A stretch of DNA of 64,000 bases, from NCBI GenBank assembly GCA_900074885.1, contig FJUW01000071.1:245913-309912 (forward strand). The letters are read 5' to 3'. Source of the stretch: Rhynchosporium graminicola. Its lineage: Eukaryota > Ascomycota > Leotiomycetes > Helotiales > Ploettnerulaceae. The notes below the pieces were generated by a model, which saw only the letters and a list, made by a program, of their open reading frames with translations, made no database searches and was not told where the DNA came from. How positions within the stretch are numbered: position 1 is the stretch's first letter; every line of letters starts with the position of its first letter. Made by a program: the position numbers and the translations under genes. Positions 10,544 through 22,749 of the stretch are shown here, piece by piece.

Positions 10544-11201
10544 TCATAGACTTCCACCAGGCACAGGCTTGATCCCATCATTTCGCATCTCCTCCTTCCG
10601 TTTCCGCATCTCCTCGACCAACTTTGCTTGTTCTGCGATCTTGCCGTCTCGGTTTTTGCGTTCGTCTTGCTCAGCTGCTACCCAGACTATTATCTTATCA
10701 GTAAATGATCCTCCAATGCTCCTCTGTACTCCCCACTCCTTTTCTCATTCTCTGCCCCCGACACAATTACTTTCTGCCCTCCTCGAACATCAACCATCCT
10801 TTCCAGCTCTCTCCCACGCCCGCCCCTCCTTCCATCCCACCACCTGACCCCCACACCTTTCCAACCCCCTCTCTCGTCCCTAACTCCACGATAGAATATA
10901 GCACTCACTCGGTCTATCACTCTTACTATACTCCCTCAACTTCATCGCAAAATGATCAAAGTCCTCCTGTTTCTGCACCCTGTTCTCCAGACTCCTCTTC
11001 TGCAACTCCGGGTTATATTTCAAGAAGAGTTCTTCTTCGGTTGGCGAGACCCAGATGACGAGTGCTGGGCCGCCGATGCAGCAGATGCCGCCTCTGTGGA
11101 GATGTTAGTCTGGGTTTGCGATTGATGGGGGGAGGAGGGACGAACGCGGCCAGCATTTTACCCCACATTGCCCAGTTTGTTGGTTTGGGTTTTGGTGGCA
11201 T
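10544..11201 (-). CDS. CBP4: Cytochrome bc1 assembly factor Cbp4, 127 aa
   Basis: Three exons on the minus strand: 11146-11201, 10909-11093 and 10544-10686, joined through GTTCGT/CAG and GTGAGT/TAG introns into a 384-bp frame. The product matches fungal Cbp4, an inner-membrane protein that helps assemble complex III (cytochrome b). The N-terminus is [17 protein letters not shown]. The single membrane helix ([15 protein letters not shown]) is followed by S-P-T-E-E-E-L-F, then [13 protein letters not shown], and later S-K-S-D-R-P-I-W-V-A-A-E. The tail is a charged helix. The first exon encodes only 18 residues, so an open-frame scan misses the gene. The length agrees with the family (about 110-170 aa). 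Confidence 0.92.
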
Positions 11202-11456
11202 TGTAGCAGTGAGGTTTGGTTTGGAAGGGCTGGAAGTTAGAGAGTCAGCTGGGTTGGAAATTTTGTGCTGGGTTGTGGTATTGCTGTTTGTATTGGTGTA
11301 GCTCTGTAGATATGAAAGTATGAAGGCTTCTGATGATGATGTTGATATTTCTACGGCGGAGCGGAGGGGTGGGTCGTGCAGATGTGGCTGGGTGTGGCTG
11401 ATGGGTTTCCTCATACATATATAGACTTCACAAGCTACTTAAAAAAGCCCAGCCTT

Positions 11457-11496
11457 CCATTTCAATGGTAAGTCCACCATTTCAATGGTAAGTCCA
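11457..11496. repeat. Perfect 20-bp tandem duplication
   Basis: Two adjacent identical copies of CCATTTCAATGGTAAGTCCA; each contains a GGTAAGT word like a splice donor. It lies about 250 bp upstream of the CBP4 start on the CBP4 promoter side. Function unknown. Confidence 0.9.
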
Positions 11497-12480
11497 CCAG
11501 GAGCGATTGGAGATTCAAAGGAAGAATCGGCGAGCTATCACTTTCTCTGACTCCGGTCCTAGAAAGGAAATCACTTGGGAAGAAGCTTGTCTGGTTTGAT
11601 GTTTGCAAATATCAGATCTGGAAAGAGAAATAGGAATGCTATGCGGCTATATTGAGAGCGAGTGCTACAGACTCATCTCATGATCCTGTGGCCCGTAGGA
11701 TATTAAATACTTCGATTCGACTCAACATTCAATGTATATCGTCTTGTACTTTCAAGTCCTTGAAGACCGACTTTGAAAGCGGCTCCACGAAGTTCAAGGC
11801 GTATGAGAATGACTGATACCCGACTATTATCAGAGCAGCTTCACGTGTTTCCTCGCTACAAAGCTCCACCGTATCATCTCATGTCGGTGAGGCTGGAAAT
11901 GAGGATGGAATCCTCCGTTTGATCGTCCCCAAGACTCTCCATCCGAGTGGGTTTCAATGCCACAGGCCCCTGTCGTACTTGTACGTATACGATTGCAGGC
12001 TTCCTTCTGCTCCAATCGTCGTCGGCGCGATTACAATACCACCCGCACAGGCACAATGACAAGTTCTGCTACAGTCTCGTGATGAGAGCTGAATGATCCA
12101 GTTTGTGATCATTCAGAAAGGGTACCCCTTAAGCGAAAAAAAACCTCCCGGAAAAGGGGCCGGTCAACCTTGATAGAAGAAGCGAACATGAGCATGAGAT
12201 GTCATCTCAACGAACAGCTGCGTCCGGAATATGAAAGTTTCAAGAAGCTCTGGAAATAAGAGCACAGCCACGGGCCGTTGTATGGACGCTGCGGACCCCC
12301 GGATTGATGAAGGAGCGTGGTATGTCATGCGTCCAATGATAGGGACGTGGTACCTGACTTACTCGGTACGATAAGTAGTCCGTTGCAGTAATTAATGTAA
12401 AATACTAACTAGCCCCTGATCACGTTGAGACGTGAGGGTGGGCAACCGACTTGACTTCTTTGTGCGACTAAGAGAGGACA

Positions 12481-12508
12481 AGGAACAGGAACAGGAACAG
12501 GAACAGGA
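12481..12508. repeat. GGAACA hexanucleotide microsatellite
   Basis: About four to five tandem GGAACA units in a purine-rich strand. Low-complexity sequence in the intergenic region upstream of the chitin synthase activator gene. Confidence 0.85.
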
Positions 12509-12619
12509 AAAGGAAATAAGTGAATGAATGAATGCCCTACGGAGTAGTTTCCAAGCAGCAGCTTCCGAAAGATATACGCTTGTCGTTTCAATTGTCTCCA
12601 TTCACATATTGAAACACTC

Positions 12620-13336
12620 AAGAGCTAGGTTTTAATCATGACTTTTGATCATCTTGACTATTGAAGATAGTCAAGATATCGTTATTGTCCTTGGAAATTC
12701 TATTCTATTATTGCTCGCTCGCTTCCCTTCTTCAAGCGGGTCTCGACCTCCCTTTCCGCAGCGGCCCTTATTGTATTGTATCTCAGGCTGGACAGCGCTG
12801 CCCCACCACCACCACCACCTCCACCACGGACTCCCCTTGTAACGTTCTCAGGCACTGCACCTACGAAAGCAACCGCACTGTGCTCCGTGACCAGAGGCAG
12901 AGGGCATCATCTTCCTTGGGTTGCTTCGTATTGCTTTCATTGCGTTACCTCGTTTCCTCTTCGTAACTCTGGGAGCCTGCTTTGTCTGTCAGCATCCCAC
13001 GGAACAAACATTACCCCCTATCATAAAAAACAATACGAACTAGACGACCTTTTCGACGCTTGGCTGGTACTTATAGTGCCGTCGTCCCCTCGTTGCGAGA
13101 ACAGAGACGGCAGCATCAACAAGCCAAGACCGACCAGCTCGTGTTGAAGCCCGAAGATTCGCAGATCGGGATCAATAGTTCTCGCCATCGTGCGGCTCCT
13201 ATTGATTGAATCCTGTAGCAGCTGGGGATATCTGCGATCGCAATACGAGGTGAACGAAGAAGAAGTTCGAGGTTCGAGTTCGGCTTCGAGGTTTCTGAAA
13301 CAGGCAAATTGAAGACACATCGAACCAAACAACATA
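12620..13336 (+). promoter_or_regulatory. Probable promoter and 5' untranslated region of the chitin synthase activator gene
   Basis: About 700 bp upstream of the ATG at 13337. It contains a pyrimidine-rich tract and a CCA/CCT-repeat segment (about 12801-12826). It holds no convincing coding frame and ends in an A-rich start context (CAACATAATGG). The assignment rests on position and composition only; no specific factor site is claimed. Confidence 0.35.
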
Positions 13337-16300
13337 ATGGCCTACGACCAGAGACAGTACCAACCCCCACAACGGCCTTACAATGGGAGAGCTGCACAGA
13401 GACCTGGACCGCCGCAGGGCTATTCTCAACCTCCAGCGCCTGCGCAACAATACGCCCCTCAGCAGTACGATCAGTACCAACAGGATGGTTACGGTTACGA
13501 TGACTACAATAATGAGTATGCGCAGGATGGAGGATATCAGGATATGAATGGAGGGAGAGGCAATGGATATCCACCTCAGCAAGAACATTATCGGAATGGT
13601 AGAGGGGGTGGAATGCAACCACCTAGAGGGGGCGCAAGAGGACCACCACCTATGCAGAGACCGCCGACAGCAGACCCGGCTAGAGGACAAATGCAAAGAC
13701 CGCCGACTTCTGATGGAGTTCGAGGTGGTTATGATCCCAGAGGAGGACAAGGTAGAGGTTATCCAAACGGCGGTCCTGTTGGAAGAGGAGGAGGGCAAAG
13801 ACCGCCCATGGACAGAAGTGGAAATTCCGATCCTGGATGTAAGCATGCTTTCAGTTGTATTCAGGCTTAAGCTGACTTTTACCAGTGAGAGGACCACCAG
13901 GGCAAGGTATGCCGGTTCGAAAACCGTTAAAAACCCCGCCGATGTCTCCAGAGGAAACTGCATGGGACAATCCATTTCCTTCTTTTCCTGGCGCGAAGAA
14001 GAAGACGTCTGTTTCGGAGGAACGAGATATACTGCAAAAGATGCAAGCTATGGATATGGGAAACCCGCAACCGCAAGGCAGACCTAGAGGTAATGGGAGT
14101 CAAGGCAGTCAAAGGGGCGCTCCCATAGACGATTACGGACGGTCTTCTTTGGATAATCAAAGACGACCTCCACCAAATGAGTATGGACGAACCTCTGCGG
14201 ATAGCTCCAGAAGTGGACAAGGCAGAGGCTACCCTCCCCCAGGTCCACCCCAGCAAGGATATCCTCAAGACAGGAGGGGAGCGCCAGCTCCAAATCCAGG
14301 ATATGGAGCGCCCCGACAGAATGGTTATGGAGAGCCTGGGTTCAATGATGGATATGGTCCAACATCACCTGTGAGGGACTATGGAGGACCCTCGCGGAGC
14401 ATGACTATGCCCAACGAAGCCCCAGCACCAATGGGACGTCAAGGACCGATGCCTATGAATGGATCAGGTCCAAATGCACCATACAATGGTCCTGCAGGAC
14501 GAGGGGTCCCAAGACCGTCCACAGCTGGGTCAAACCGGCCTCCTCCTCAACGAATGTATCCTGACCAGGCTTCTTCAGTCGATCCGCATGCAAATGGTGG
14601 CAGCAACCAGGCCTATGATAAACAAGGACGCGAAAGCGTAAGCGATTTCTACGACTCGTACTTTGATGAGACTCCTTCGTCAGAAATGTCACACTTTGAC
14701 GTAGCTCCGGGTCCTGGCAATCATAGGAGAGGAACTTCTATCGATGGACATATCCAAAATCCGATGCCACAGAGAGCATTCCAGCAAGGTAAACCCATGC
14801 AATTACCACCTGATGGTCGACATCGCGCTCAATCTCAAGCAGCTGTCTTTGAAATGGCTGGGGATGCTCCGGCAATTCCGTCAAATGGTTATCCGCAAGG
14901 ACATTTTGATGATGGTTATGGCCATGGGTACAACCAACCACCGCAGCCAAGATACGGAGGTTATGACAATCCAGTACAGCAAAATGGGTTTACTCCCCCT
15001 CCTCGTAGTCAGTCAGCAGCTCCTGGCCCAGGTCGCGGAGGTCCTCCTCGTCCCATGGGTGGCCCTCCATTAGGACCCAGACCAGGGTTTGACGGGTTTC
15101 CAGTCGGCCCAGCACCTGGTGGAATGGTACGAACGCAAACGATGCCGACCGATGGTCTACCGTCTCATCCGCCGCCTGTTCGTGCGGGTTTAATGCCCAA
15201 TTCAGTAGCAAATCAAGCCAACAACAAGCCACCTCCAGTCCGCAATTACAACAATAACTCTCCTGCTCAACAAGCACCACCTCCACAAAGCAATGGTCCT
15301 CCACCGACCGGCGCACCAGGTGATGCACCTCCAGTCACCATGGCTGAACTCGAGCAGCTCAGAGTTACTATCAAAAACAACCCAGCCGATCAAAAAGCAG
15401 CTATGCTTCTAGTACGCCGCCTAGTCGAAGCCTCAGACATCCTCACCCCCTTGATTCCTGATCAAAGATTACGCAACAAAGCTCGCGACAAATACATCAT
15501 GGACGCCCACAAACTGCTTAAAAAGCTAGTCACGCAACAAAATCCAGAAGCAATGTTTTACCTCGCAGATTGCTATGGTCGTGGCGCTCTCGGTCTCGAA
15601 ACTGACAACAAAGAAGCTTTCACTTTGTACCAATCAGCCGCTAAAGCAGGCCATGCAGCAGCAGCTTACCGCACAGCCGTATGCTGCGAACTCGGTAATG
15701 AAGAAGGAGGCGGTACGCGCAAAGATCCGCTCAAAGCTATACAATGGTACAAGAGAGCTGCCATGCTTGGTGATACACCAGCTATGTATAAGATGGGCAT
15801 GATCCAACTGAAGGGATTGCTTGGACAACCAAAAAATCCGAGGGAGGCGGTTGGGTGGCTTAAACGTGCTGCTGAACGTGCTGACGCTGAGAATCCTCAC
15901 GCTCTTCACGAGCTGGGTCTTTTATATGAAGCACCACAAACGATGGACAACTCTGTAGTGCGCGATGAGGCATACTCCTTCTCCCTCTTTCAGCAATCTG
16001 CCGATCTCGGCTACAAATTCTCGCAATTCCGTCTCGGTGCCGCTTATGAGTATGGCTTATTCAATTGTCCTATCGATCCTAGGCTGTCGATCACGTGGTA
16101 CTCGAAAGCTGCTGCTCAGGAGGAACATCAGTCCGAGTTGGCATTGAGTGGGTGGTATTTGACCGGGAGTGAAGGCGTATTGCAACAGAGTGATACGGAG
16201 GCTTATCTGTGGGCAAGGAAGGCTGCTATGGCAGGATTGGCAAAGGCGGAATATGCGATGGGATATTTCACTGAGGTCGGGATTGGAAGTCCGGCGAATC

Positions 16301-16529
16301 TGGAGGATGCTAAGAGGTGGTACTGGAGAGCTGCTGGTAATTTTCATCCATTATGTGAAGATTCTGAATGTTGTGTGCTAATATTCGTGTAGCTCAAAAT
16401 TTCCCCAAGGCGCGAGAGAGGCTTGAGGATCTTAAGCGAGGCGGTGGGAAAGCAGGAATGAAAGCTAGGGAACGCATCTCGAGATCGAAGGTTGGGAAGC
16501 ATAATGAGGGTGAATGCTCTGTTATGTAA
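13337..16529 (+). CDS. Chitin synthase activator, Skt5/Chs4 type with Sel1 repeats, 1029 aa
   Basis: Three exons: 13337-13838, 13886-16336 and 16393-16529. Both introns are short (47 and 56 bp), with CTGAC or CTAAT before the acceptor; the joined frame is 3090 bp. The first ~690 residues are disordered, rich in Pro, Gly, Gln, Arg and Tyr (RGG-like and PPP blocks). From about residue 715 to 985 runs a series of Sel1-like repeats (A-M-F-Y-L-A-D-C-Y-G-R-G, A-A-x-x-G-H-A-A-A-A-Y-R, and so on). The protein ends in C-S-V-M, a CAAX farnesylation box, as in yeast Skt5/Chs4. That protein anchors and activates chitin synthase III at the plasma membrane and bud neck. The CAAX box depends on the last short exon, which supports the splicing. 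Related Sel1 proteins exist in the same family, so the exact orthology is inferred. Confidence 0.9.
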
Positions 16530-18530
16530 GGGATGAAACATCGGGAAAATGATACAGCGTCGAGACTTTAAGGGGTAGAAGGGTGCGAAACGGAAGCCAA
16601 CAAGACGACCTCATGGATTCACGAGAAAACAATACATAAGATGACTGTCGTGCTAAAGCAGTCCAAGGATTGAAAGATGATATATGGAGCATAATGCAGA
16701 GAGTGGGATGGGCTGGACCTGGACCCATACAGGAGATTGAAGGCATGTACACCATGCTATGGAGCTGGTAATCATATTCGCGCGCACTGGGTGGACGGCT
16801 TGGGGCGTCTATCTTCTTCTCATAAAGTGGATCGATCCATACAGGATTTTATGGTTGCTCTTCCATGTACATGTACAGTAATTATGTAGCAGAAAGAACG
16901 AATAAATTGAACTAACATATCAAATCCTTTTCTTCTGCTGTGCATATCAATGACATGGCATGCCGTTTCACTCTTCACCGTCGTACATTGCTTTCATGAA
17001 CGAAGTAGCGAGCGGGTTTCTTTCCATACCTAGTGTTGGTCTATGCTCATCAGCTTACTTACCTAATCATTCATCCAAGACGCTGCGCTGCTGCGATTAG
17101 ATTAGATTACATTAGATTGCTTGCGTACCCATCATTTGCGTGAGCAGTCAGTCGGTCAGTTGCAGAACTCTATCACTTGTAACGGAGGTATTTTCGGTTA
17201 CGTGGGAGATGAATGAACGCAGCCCTCCTCTCCTGTTCATGCCATCCAGAAGGGTACTAGCGCGTTCTTTCGCTCGCTTGGTTGGATGTTCGTGGGGCTT
17301 GTTCGATGTCGCGATTTTGGGTTCGAGGGATGGTATGGTATGGTACGGTATGGTATGGTACGCTGGCGTTTGGAGCTTGTGTGTTGAAGAAGGAGGAAGA
17401 GAGAAGATGGGAGGAGGGGGTGAGTGCTTGGGTTTTTTGGGGGAGGGGAGCGGGATGATGGTTTGGATGAGAGGACTGGGAGGGTTTTTTTTGACTCGTG
17501 AGGTTGGGAGGGAGGTAGGAAGGTATGTATGTATGTATGTATGTATATGGTGATTGGAGGGATTGTGGAGGAAGGGAAGGTAGGTAGGTAAGTGAGTGGG
17601 AGGTCGAGTATTTGGCGTGAATGTGGATGTGGACTGGCGCCGTTTCTTTTCATTTTGAGATGTTGAGATTTTGAAATTTGAGGTTTTAGATGAGCTGATA
17701 TGAAGATGAGATGAGTATAGAGAGAGGTGTTGTACTCGCCCAACTCGTCCTGATGGTATAGTAGACCTCAGTTGTTTTGTCCTGTTCCGATTACGCTTTG
17801 GGCGCGACGCGATCCACTTAAAGTGGTTGAGCAATGGAATGTCAAGCAATGTAGCCTGCTAGGAGTGTGTACGCTATATCGGTATTGTCTAGATTCTCAT
17901 GGTGGAATTTGGTTTCGCTCCAAATATTGACTCGCTCGCTTGGAGTCACCTCGGTTACCGACTCGCATTCCTCAGCCTCTCGCTTCAAATTAATTTGTTC
18001 AGAGAAAATTTCTTAGGGTAAAGAAACTTCGCCACGAAGACGCGGCTACAGCATTCTCACGTCAGGAGCTTCAATTTAATATTGTGATCCATCAACATTT
18101 GTGTACGCTCTTCTAAAACTCACGTGATTCACGAGGAGAATTTTTCCCTCTAGTCAGTCATCCGGTGGTGGGTGTCGACGCCTTGCGCAGCTTGGCATGA
18201 ATGACTATTGCCACTTAGCAGGGACGTGATTCTGCAATCTCTCTTATTCTATTTTTGATGTTGAGAGCATTTCAACTTTCCATTGCTCGCTTTGCAACTT
18301 TTGCTTGAACTCGGATCTCAGGTCTCTCTTTGTACGCACAGGATTGTACTTGGCACTCGACATTCTTATCGCTTCGCCACTGAAGAGAGTTGGGTGACTC
18401 TTTAGCAAACGAACAACTTTTCAGGCATCGGAATCGCAGACTCATATACTTACTTGAGGAAGTTGACGGTGTCGACCATCACGAGTTCCATTCGCACAAA
18501 ACTTTATTTGATCTGTTCAAATTTAAGAGA
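16530..18530. other. Intergenic with simple-sequence arrays
   Basis: Two kilobases without a supported gene. It has a cluster of microsatellites: TATGG/TACGG pentamers at about 17331-17361, a GTAT tetramer array at about 17523-17546, and GGTA units at about 17576-17590. A long minus-strand frame here (17148-17849) consists of Pro/Ser/Thr/His runs produced by these arrays and the purine-rich strand. I read it as non-coding. The last ~500 bp should hold the permease promoter; a palindromic CACGTG lies near 18120. Confidence 0.5.
17331..17546. repeat. Microsatellite cluster (TATGG and GTAT arrays)
   Basis: Tandem TATGG/TACGG pentamers occupy about 17331-17361, and six GTAT units occupy about 17523-17546, with G-rich purine DNA between them. 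No function is evident. Confidence 0.7.
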
Positions 18531-20168
18531 ATGTCAAATATTCAGCCGACCTCGGAGGAGAGGACTGACTCACTCGATCTCGAGAAGAATACAAAGCCAA
18601 AAATTGTCAATGCCAACGACTCAGACTTGCCAGTTACTTTCAAACAGAAGATAACATGTTGGTCGAAGCTGATGTCCATGGGTATTGAAGAGCGTGGTAT
18701 TGTACCTGTGCCCGTGGAAGAAAGGACGAGTGATCGCTTCGTGGATATTTTCTCAATATGGTTCACTATGAGCGTCACTCCTTTGGCGTGCGTATACATT
18801 CCCCCAGAATGGTAGCACAGTGAAGAACAATGCTGATGGTATGTTTAACTTGTAGTATCGTCACAGGAATCCTCGGGACCTTTATCTTCGGCTTAAGTCT
18901 CAGAGATGCATCACTCATAACGATATTCTTCGGCATCATCTGCACTGCGCCAGTCGCCTATCTCTCGACTCTAGGACCGAAAACGGGGATGAGACAATTG
19001 ATTCAAGCTCGCTACAGCTTCGGACTCTACGGCTCCTCCCTTCTCGTCCTCTTAAACCTAGCTACCATAACCGGCTTCGTGATAATCTCATCCGTAATAG
19101 GCGGCACAACACTCGCCGCCATCAATCCCGACAGCATCAGTACCCCCGCCAGTATCGCCATCCTCTCCATCATCGCGCTCTTCATCTCTTTCTGCGGCAT
19201 GAAAGTCTTGCATCAGTATGAGCGCTATGCCTGGTTTCCTGCTGTTGTTGCGATGATAATCGCTACGGGCTGTGGAGGGAAGACGTTAATGCAGCAGGCG
19301 AAGAAGGAAGAGGCAAGTACGGCGATGATTTTTAGTTATGCAGGTGTGATTGCTGGGTATTTAATTCCTTGGGCGGCGCTGGCAAGTGATTTTGGGATTT
19401 ACATCAGGCCGGACGCTCCCTCGTAAGACTCCTCCTCCGTTCTAGACTCGTACGTACTGACATGTCAACAGTAAGCGTATATTCGCCTACACCTACTTCG
19501 GCCTGCTGATCCCAACTGTTCTTCTTATCATTCTTGGCGCCGCTATCGGGGGTGCCATTCCCAACAATGCCGAATGGGACGCTGGCTACACCGCGTATTC
19601 AGTCGGCGGCGTCCTAGTAGCCATGCTCTCCTCTGCCGGTGGATTCGGTAAATTCGTCGCTGTAATTCTCGCCTTTTCAGTTCTAGGCAATATGTCCGCC
19701 TCCATCTACAGCATCTCACTCAACTATCAAATCCTCCATCCTCTTTTCCAAAGAGTTCCCCGCCCTCTCTTCGCAATCCTAACCGTCGCTGTAACGATCC
19801 CGGTCTCCATAGCAGCGGCATCCTCATTCTTCGCTGCATTAGAGAATTTCATATATCTGATTGCGTATTGGAGTGCTAGCTTTGTGGGAATTGTCATTAT
19901 CGAACACGTTGTATTCCGGAAGCGAGATTCTAAGAATTATAAGCATTCGATTTATGATTCGAGAAAAGATCTACCGACGGGTCTTGCGGCATTAGGGGCT
20001 GCGGTGTTGACGTTTGGACTTGTGATTCCTTGTATGAGTCAGGTGTGGTGGACGGGACCAGTGGCGAAGGTAACCGGGGATATTGGATTCGAGGTCGCGC
20101 TGGTGTTGAGTGCTGTTTTGTATGTGCCGCTTAGGAAGGCGGAGATTAGGATTAGGGGGAGGTTGTGA
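18531..20168 (+). CDS. Purine-cytosine permease (NCS1 family, Fcy2-like), 506 aa
   Basis: Three exons: 18531-18787, 18856-19422 and 19472-20168. The introns have GTGCGT/TAG and GTAAGA/CAG ends; the joined frame is 1521 bp. The product is a polytopic plasma-membrane transporter of the nucleobase-cation symport-1 family, whose fungal Fcy2 branch imports cytosine and purines with protons. The N-terminal cytosolic part (~60 aa) is followed by the conserved E-E-R-G-I-x-P-V-P-x-E-E-R-T. The first membrane segments include F-S-I-W-F-T-M-S-V-T-P-L-A and the F-G-L-S-L-R-D-A loop. Next comes G-P-K-T-G-M-R-Q-L-I-Q-A-R-Y-S-F-G, the signature of this branch. About 12 hydrophobic segments follow, with F-S-V-L-G-N-M-S-A-S-I-Y-S near the substrate site. 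Length is normal for the family. The monooxygenase gene downstream converges on it. Confidence 0.92.
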
Positions 20169-20909
20169 TGGATGGGCAAGGATGAAAGAGGTATGGTTTC
20201 CTTTACGAGACATACATCGGAGTACCCGCCAACCAACTACACGAGGCCATTCCCTAGAATGTCTGTGTAACAAATGAGAATTGGACATTTCAAGAAACCG
20301 TATTTGCGTGTACACACTGAAGCTTTTACGATATCCAGGAGAGCAGGGCTAGCGCGGGTAGCCAAGCCAACGTGTTTGGCCCAGCCCAGCCCAGCTAGCA
20401 AGAAAATTCACAGCATCAACAGCATGTACTTGTACGTAGACGTCAAGTATATCGCACTCACGGAGAACACTAAGTATAAAGATAAGATAGATATATACAG
20501 TACCTGACGAAGAGAGCATGACTGAGCACTTTAAATCACGAGGAAACTCGGAAATCATTAACTCTACCGTATCTAGCAAATTAGGATATATTAATGTAAA
20601 TCCGCCATCGAATCTCGATTTCTGCTTAGGATGCGGCCATTTCCGAGTAAAGAGCCAGGTATAATGGAATGAAGATTTAATTGGTCGTGTGTCGATTGAA
20701 GGGGGATGCCGTGATCATTGAAGGTGTGTCATTTTTGGTCTCGAAAGGAGGGAAGGAGAGAAAGCTGTATCGACAGCGCTTCTTTGATGATTTGATTAAT
20801 GATTATACTATAGTTCATAGCTTATAATCGATGGTTTAGTTCCTTAGGAAGGCGTACATTAGCAATTCTTAGCCATACCACCTGTAATATGACCACCCAT
20901 CATGCTATC
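20169..20909. other. Convergent intergenic region
   Basis: About 740 bp between the permease and the monooxygenase, which are transcribed toward each other. No gene or strong motif is seen. Confidence 0.4.
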
Positions 20910-22169
20910 TCAGACAGTCTTTGAATTCTCATCGATATGGACACCAAAAGCCTGTGTCGCCATAGTGTAGCTCTTATGCACGGCTGCACTAGCATAAACG
21001 CGCATCTCCCTCTCATACGCCTTCGTAATTCCCTCCTTAAAACCTCCTGCTTCATCTAACAATCTCCCCAACAGCGCTGAGTCCTGCACCGCTGTATTTG
21101 CACCTATTCCACCAGCTGGGGTCATCGAATGCGCCGCATCTCCAATAACAGTGACTCTCGGCTCATTCTCCCATTCCGGCACACCCGTCGGAGTCGAGCA
21201 AGTGATTTTCCAAAACGCGGCTTCATGCGAAATCATCTGATCGAAAAGTGGCTTCAGGCGAGGATGCCAGTTCTTGGTGAGGTCTTTCGCGATATTGGCT
21301 GCTGTCTCGCCGATGATGGAATAACTATCATTCGGAGCGTCGACGACACCGGGTTCTCCACCTAGCGTCCAGCCGAAATTCAAATCCGGGTTATCCATAT
21401 CGCCGGACCGGACATTCGTGATACAAAAGACCTTTCCTCTGGGACTTGAATTGTCGGTCATTCTCCAAACCCCTTCTCCTAGGCCTTTGAAAGCAGAAGT
21501 TGGTGCTTCACCATGTATACCCCTAGCGCCTGTGTCATAGACTTTCAGCGCTCCTTTCGATACCTGTCTCGCGACTTTAGAGTAGATTCCGTCGCCACCA
21601 ATCAGCATTTCTCCCTCTTCCGATCTCGAGCCGTCGGCGAATATGGCGATGACACCGGTGGGCGTAGTTTCGTAGCCCGTGATCTTATGCGACCATTTGA
21701 CGAACGGCTCACAATCCGACATGAAGATCTTCCTCATATCACCTCTCGAAATCCCAACAATACGTCCATCACGTGATACCAAACTCTCCTTCTCAATCCT
21801 CGCCTTTCCATTTCCCTCTTCCTGCTTCTCGGGTATTGGCTCATCAGACACAATTTCTCCGGTAGTACCATCGAGATGGACGAATCCTCCTCCGCCAGTC
21901 TTGCCACAGGTATCCCAGAAGACTTTCCATTTCTCGGGACCGAGGACCGATTCTATGGCATTGAGACCTTCTTTTGAGAGACGGAGCCGGTAGCCTTGTG
22001 CGCGGAAAGAGATCGAGGCGTCGCGCTCGTAGATCTGGAATGGGATCTTGGCTTGGAGGAGGGCTTGGCCGAGTAAGAGAGATGATAGTCCAGCGCCGGA
22101 GATAAGGATGGGTTTTCGTGCTGAGGACATTGTGAAGAGAGATCTGGTGATGGGGAGGAGGGAACGCAT
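20910..22169 (-). CDS. FAD-dependent monooxygenase, 419 aa
   Basis: Intronless frame for a group A (PHBH-type) flavoprotein hydroxylase. The dinucleotide-binding motif G-A-G-L-S-S-L-L-L-G lies near residues 25-34. The D-G motif (G-G-D-G-I-Y-S-K-V-A-R) lies near residues 190-200. The FAD ribityl-binding G-D motif lies near residue 340 (V-I-G-D-A-A-H-S-M-T-P-A-G-G-I-G-A-N). These enzymes use NAD(P)H and oxygen to hydroxylate or epoxidise small molecules; the substrate cannot be read from the sequence. No C-terminal membrane helix is seen. An internal Met at residue 14 just before S-S-A-R-K-P fits the family better as start; using the first ATG adds 13 hydrophobic/basic residues that could act as a targeting peptide. 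Confidence 0.88.
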   Translation of the reverse strand: MRSLLPITRSLFTMSSARKPILISGAGLSSLLLGQALLQAKIPFQIYERDASISFRAQGYRLRLSKEGLNAIESVLGPEKWKVFWDTCGKTGGGGFVHLDGTTGEIVSDEPIPEKQEEGNGKARIEKESLVSRDGRIVGISRGDMRKIFMSDCEPFVKWSHKITGYETTPTGVIAIFADGSRSEEGEMLIGGDGIYSKVARQVSKGALKVYDTGARGIHGEAPTSAFKGLGEGVWRMTDNSSPRGKVFCITNVRSGDMDNPDLNFGWTLGGEPGVVDAPNDSYSIIGETAANIAKDLTKNWHPRLKPLFDQMISHEAAFWKITCSTPTGVPEWENEPRVTVIGDAAHSMTPAGGIGANTAVQDSALLGRLLDEAGGFKEGITKAYEREMRVYASAAVHKSYTMATQAFGVHIDENSKTV

Positions 22170-22749
22170 GCAAGGAGAATTGTCTACAATTTGGATCTTT
22201 ATTTCTCGGTGGATGGGATGCGGAAGTTATATTGAATATCGATTATTAATGCGGATGTTATTGTTGTATGTCCTAAGCGCGAATCATCGATGACATTTGG
22301 ACTCCCCACATTTGTCATGCGTTCGTAAGCTTCAAGTTGCTGCCGGCGCCAATGATTAGAAACCCCCAAATGCTGAACAAACATCATATTCGTCCACCAT
22401 ACTTCATATATCTGGAGCCTACTGGATGACAGTGAGATTTCAAATCTGAGAATAAAATTGTAAAGTATGGGACTTCAGTAATGCCCATCAAACTCGATTC
22501 TATTATTGGTATCCTTCGCACAATCGACCCGCTAAAATTACACAGAAACAACGACCGACACCATGAAACCCAGTCTCGTGTATGTTTATGATATCTCTAA
22601 GAATCCCAGCCGAATGACAAGATCTAGCTCCAAATCTACGGAACAAAACAAGCCGCAGCTTCTCTTTCCCTCGGACGCCGACACCCCACTATGAACAAAT
22701 CTACCAGGCTAACAGATCTCTGATTTCAACTTCTATCGCTGATACCAGA
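22170..22749. other. Intergenic between RTA1 and monooxygenase genes
   Basis: About 580 bp separating two minus-strand genes. It should contain the promoter of the monooxygenase and the transcript end of the RTA1 gene. No other feature is seen. Confidence 0.35.

Larger units (their letters stand above)
11202..12619. other. Intergenic, with a 20-bp tandem duplication and a hexamer microsatellite
   Basis: No gene is recognised. The bases just above 11201 should hold the CBP4 promoter. Two perfect adjacent copies of CCATTTCAATGGTAAGTCCA lie at 11457-11496. At about 12481-12508 there is a short hexanucleotide array of GGAACA units. The open frames here have low complexity and no family resemblance. 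Confidence 0.5.

Noticed and set aside
12392..12621. Minus-strand frames with S-C-S-C-S-C or V-P-V-P-V-P repeats
   Set aside because: They are translations of the GGAACA microsatellite.
13199..13975. 258-codon minus-strand frame opposite the chitin synthase activator
   Set aside because: It is the Ser/Arg/Leu-rich shadow of a Gly/Pro/Arg-rich coding exon.
17148..17849. 233-codon minus-strand frame rich in Pro, Ser, Thr and His
   Set aside because: Its content comes from G-rich purine DNA and GTAT/TATGG arrays on the other strand; there is no domain-like segment.
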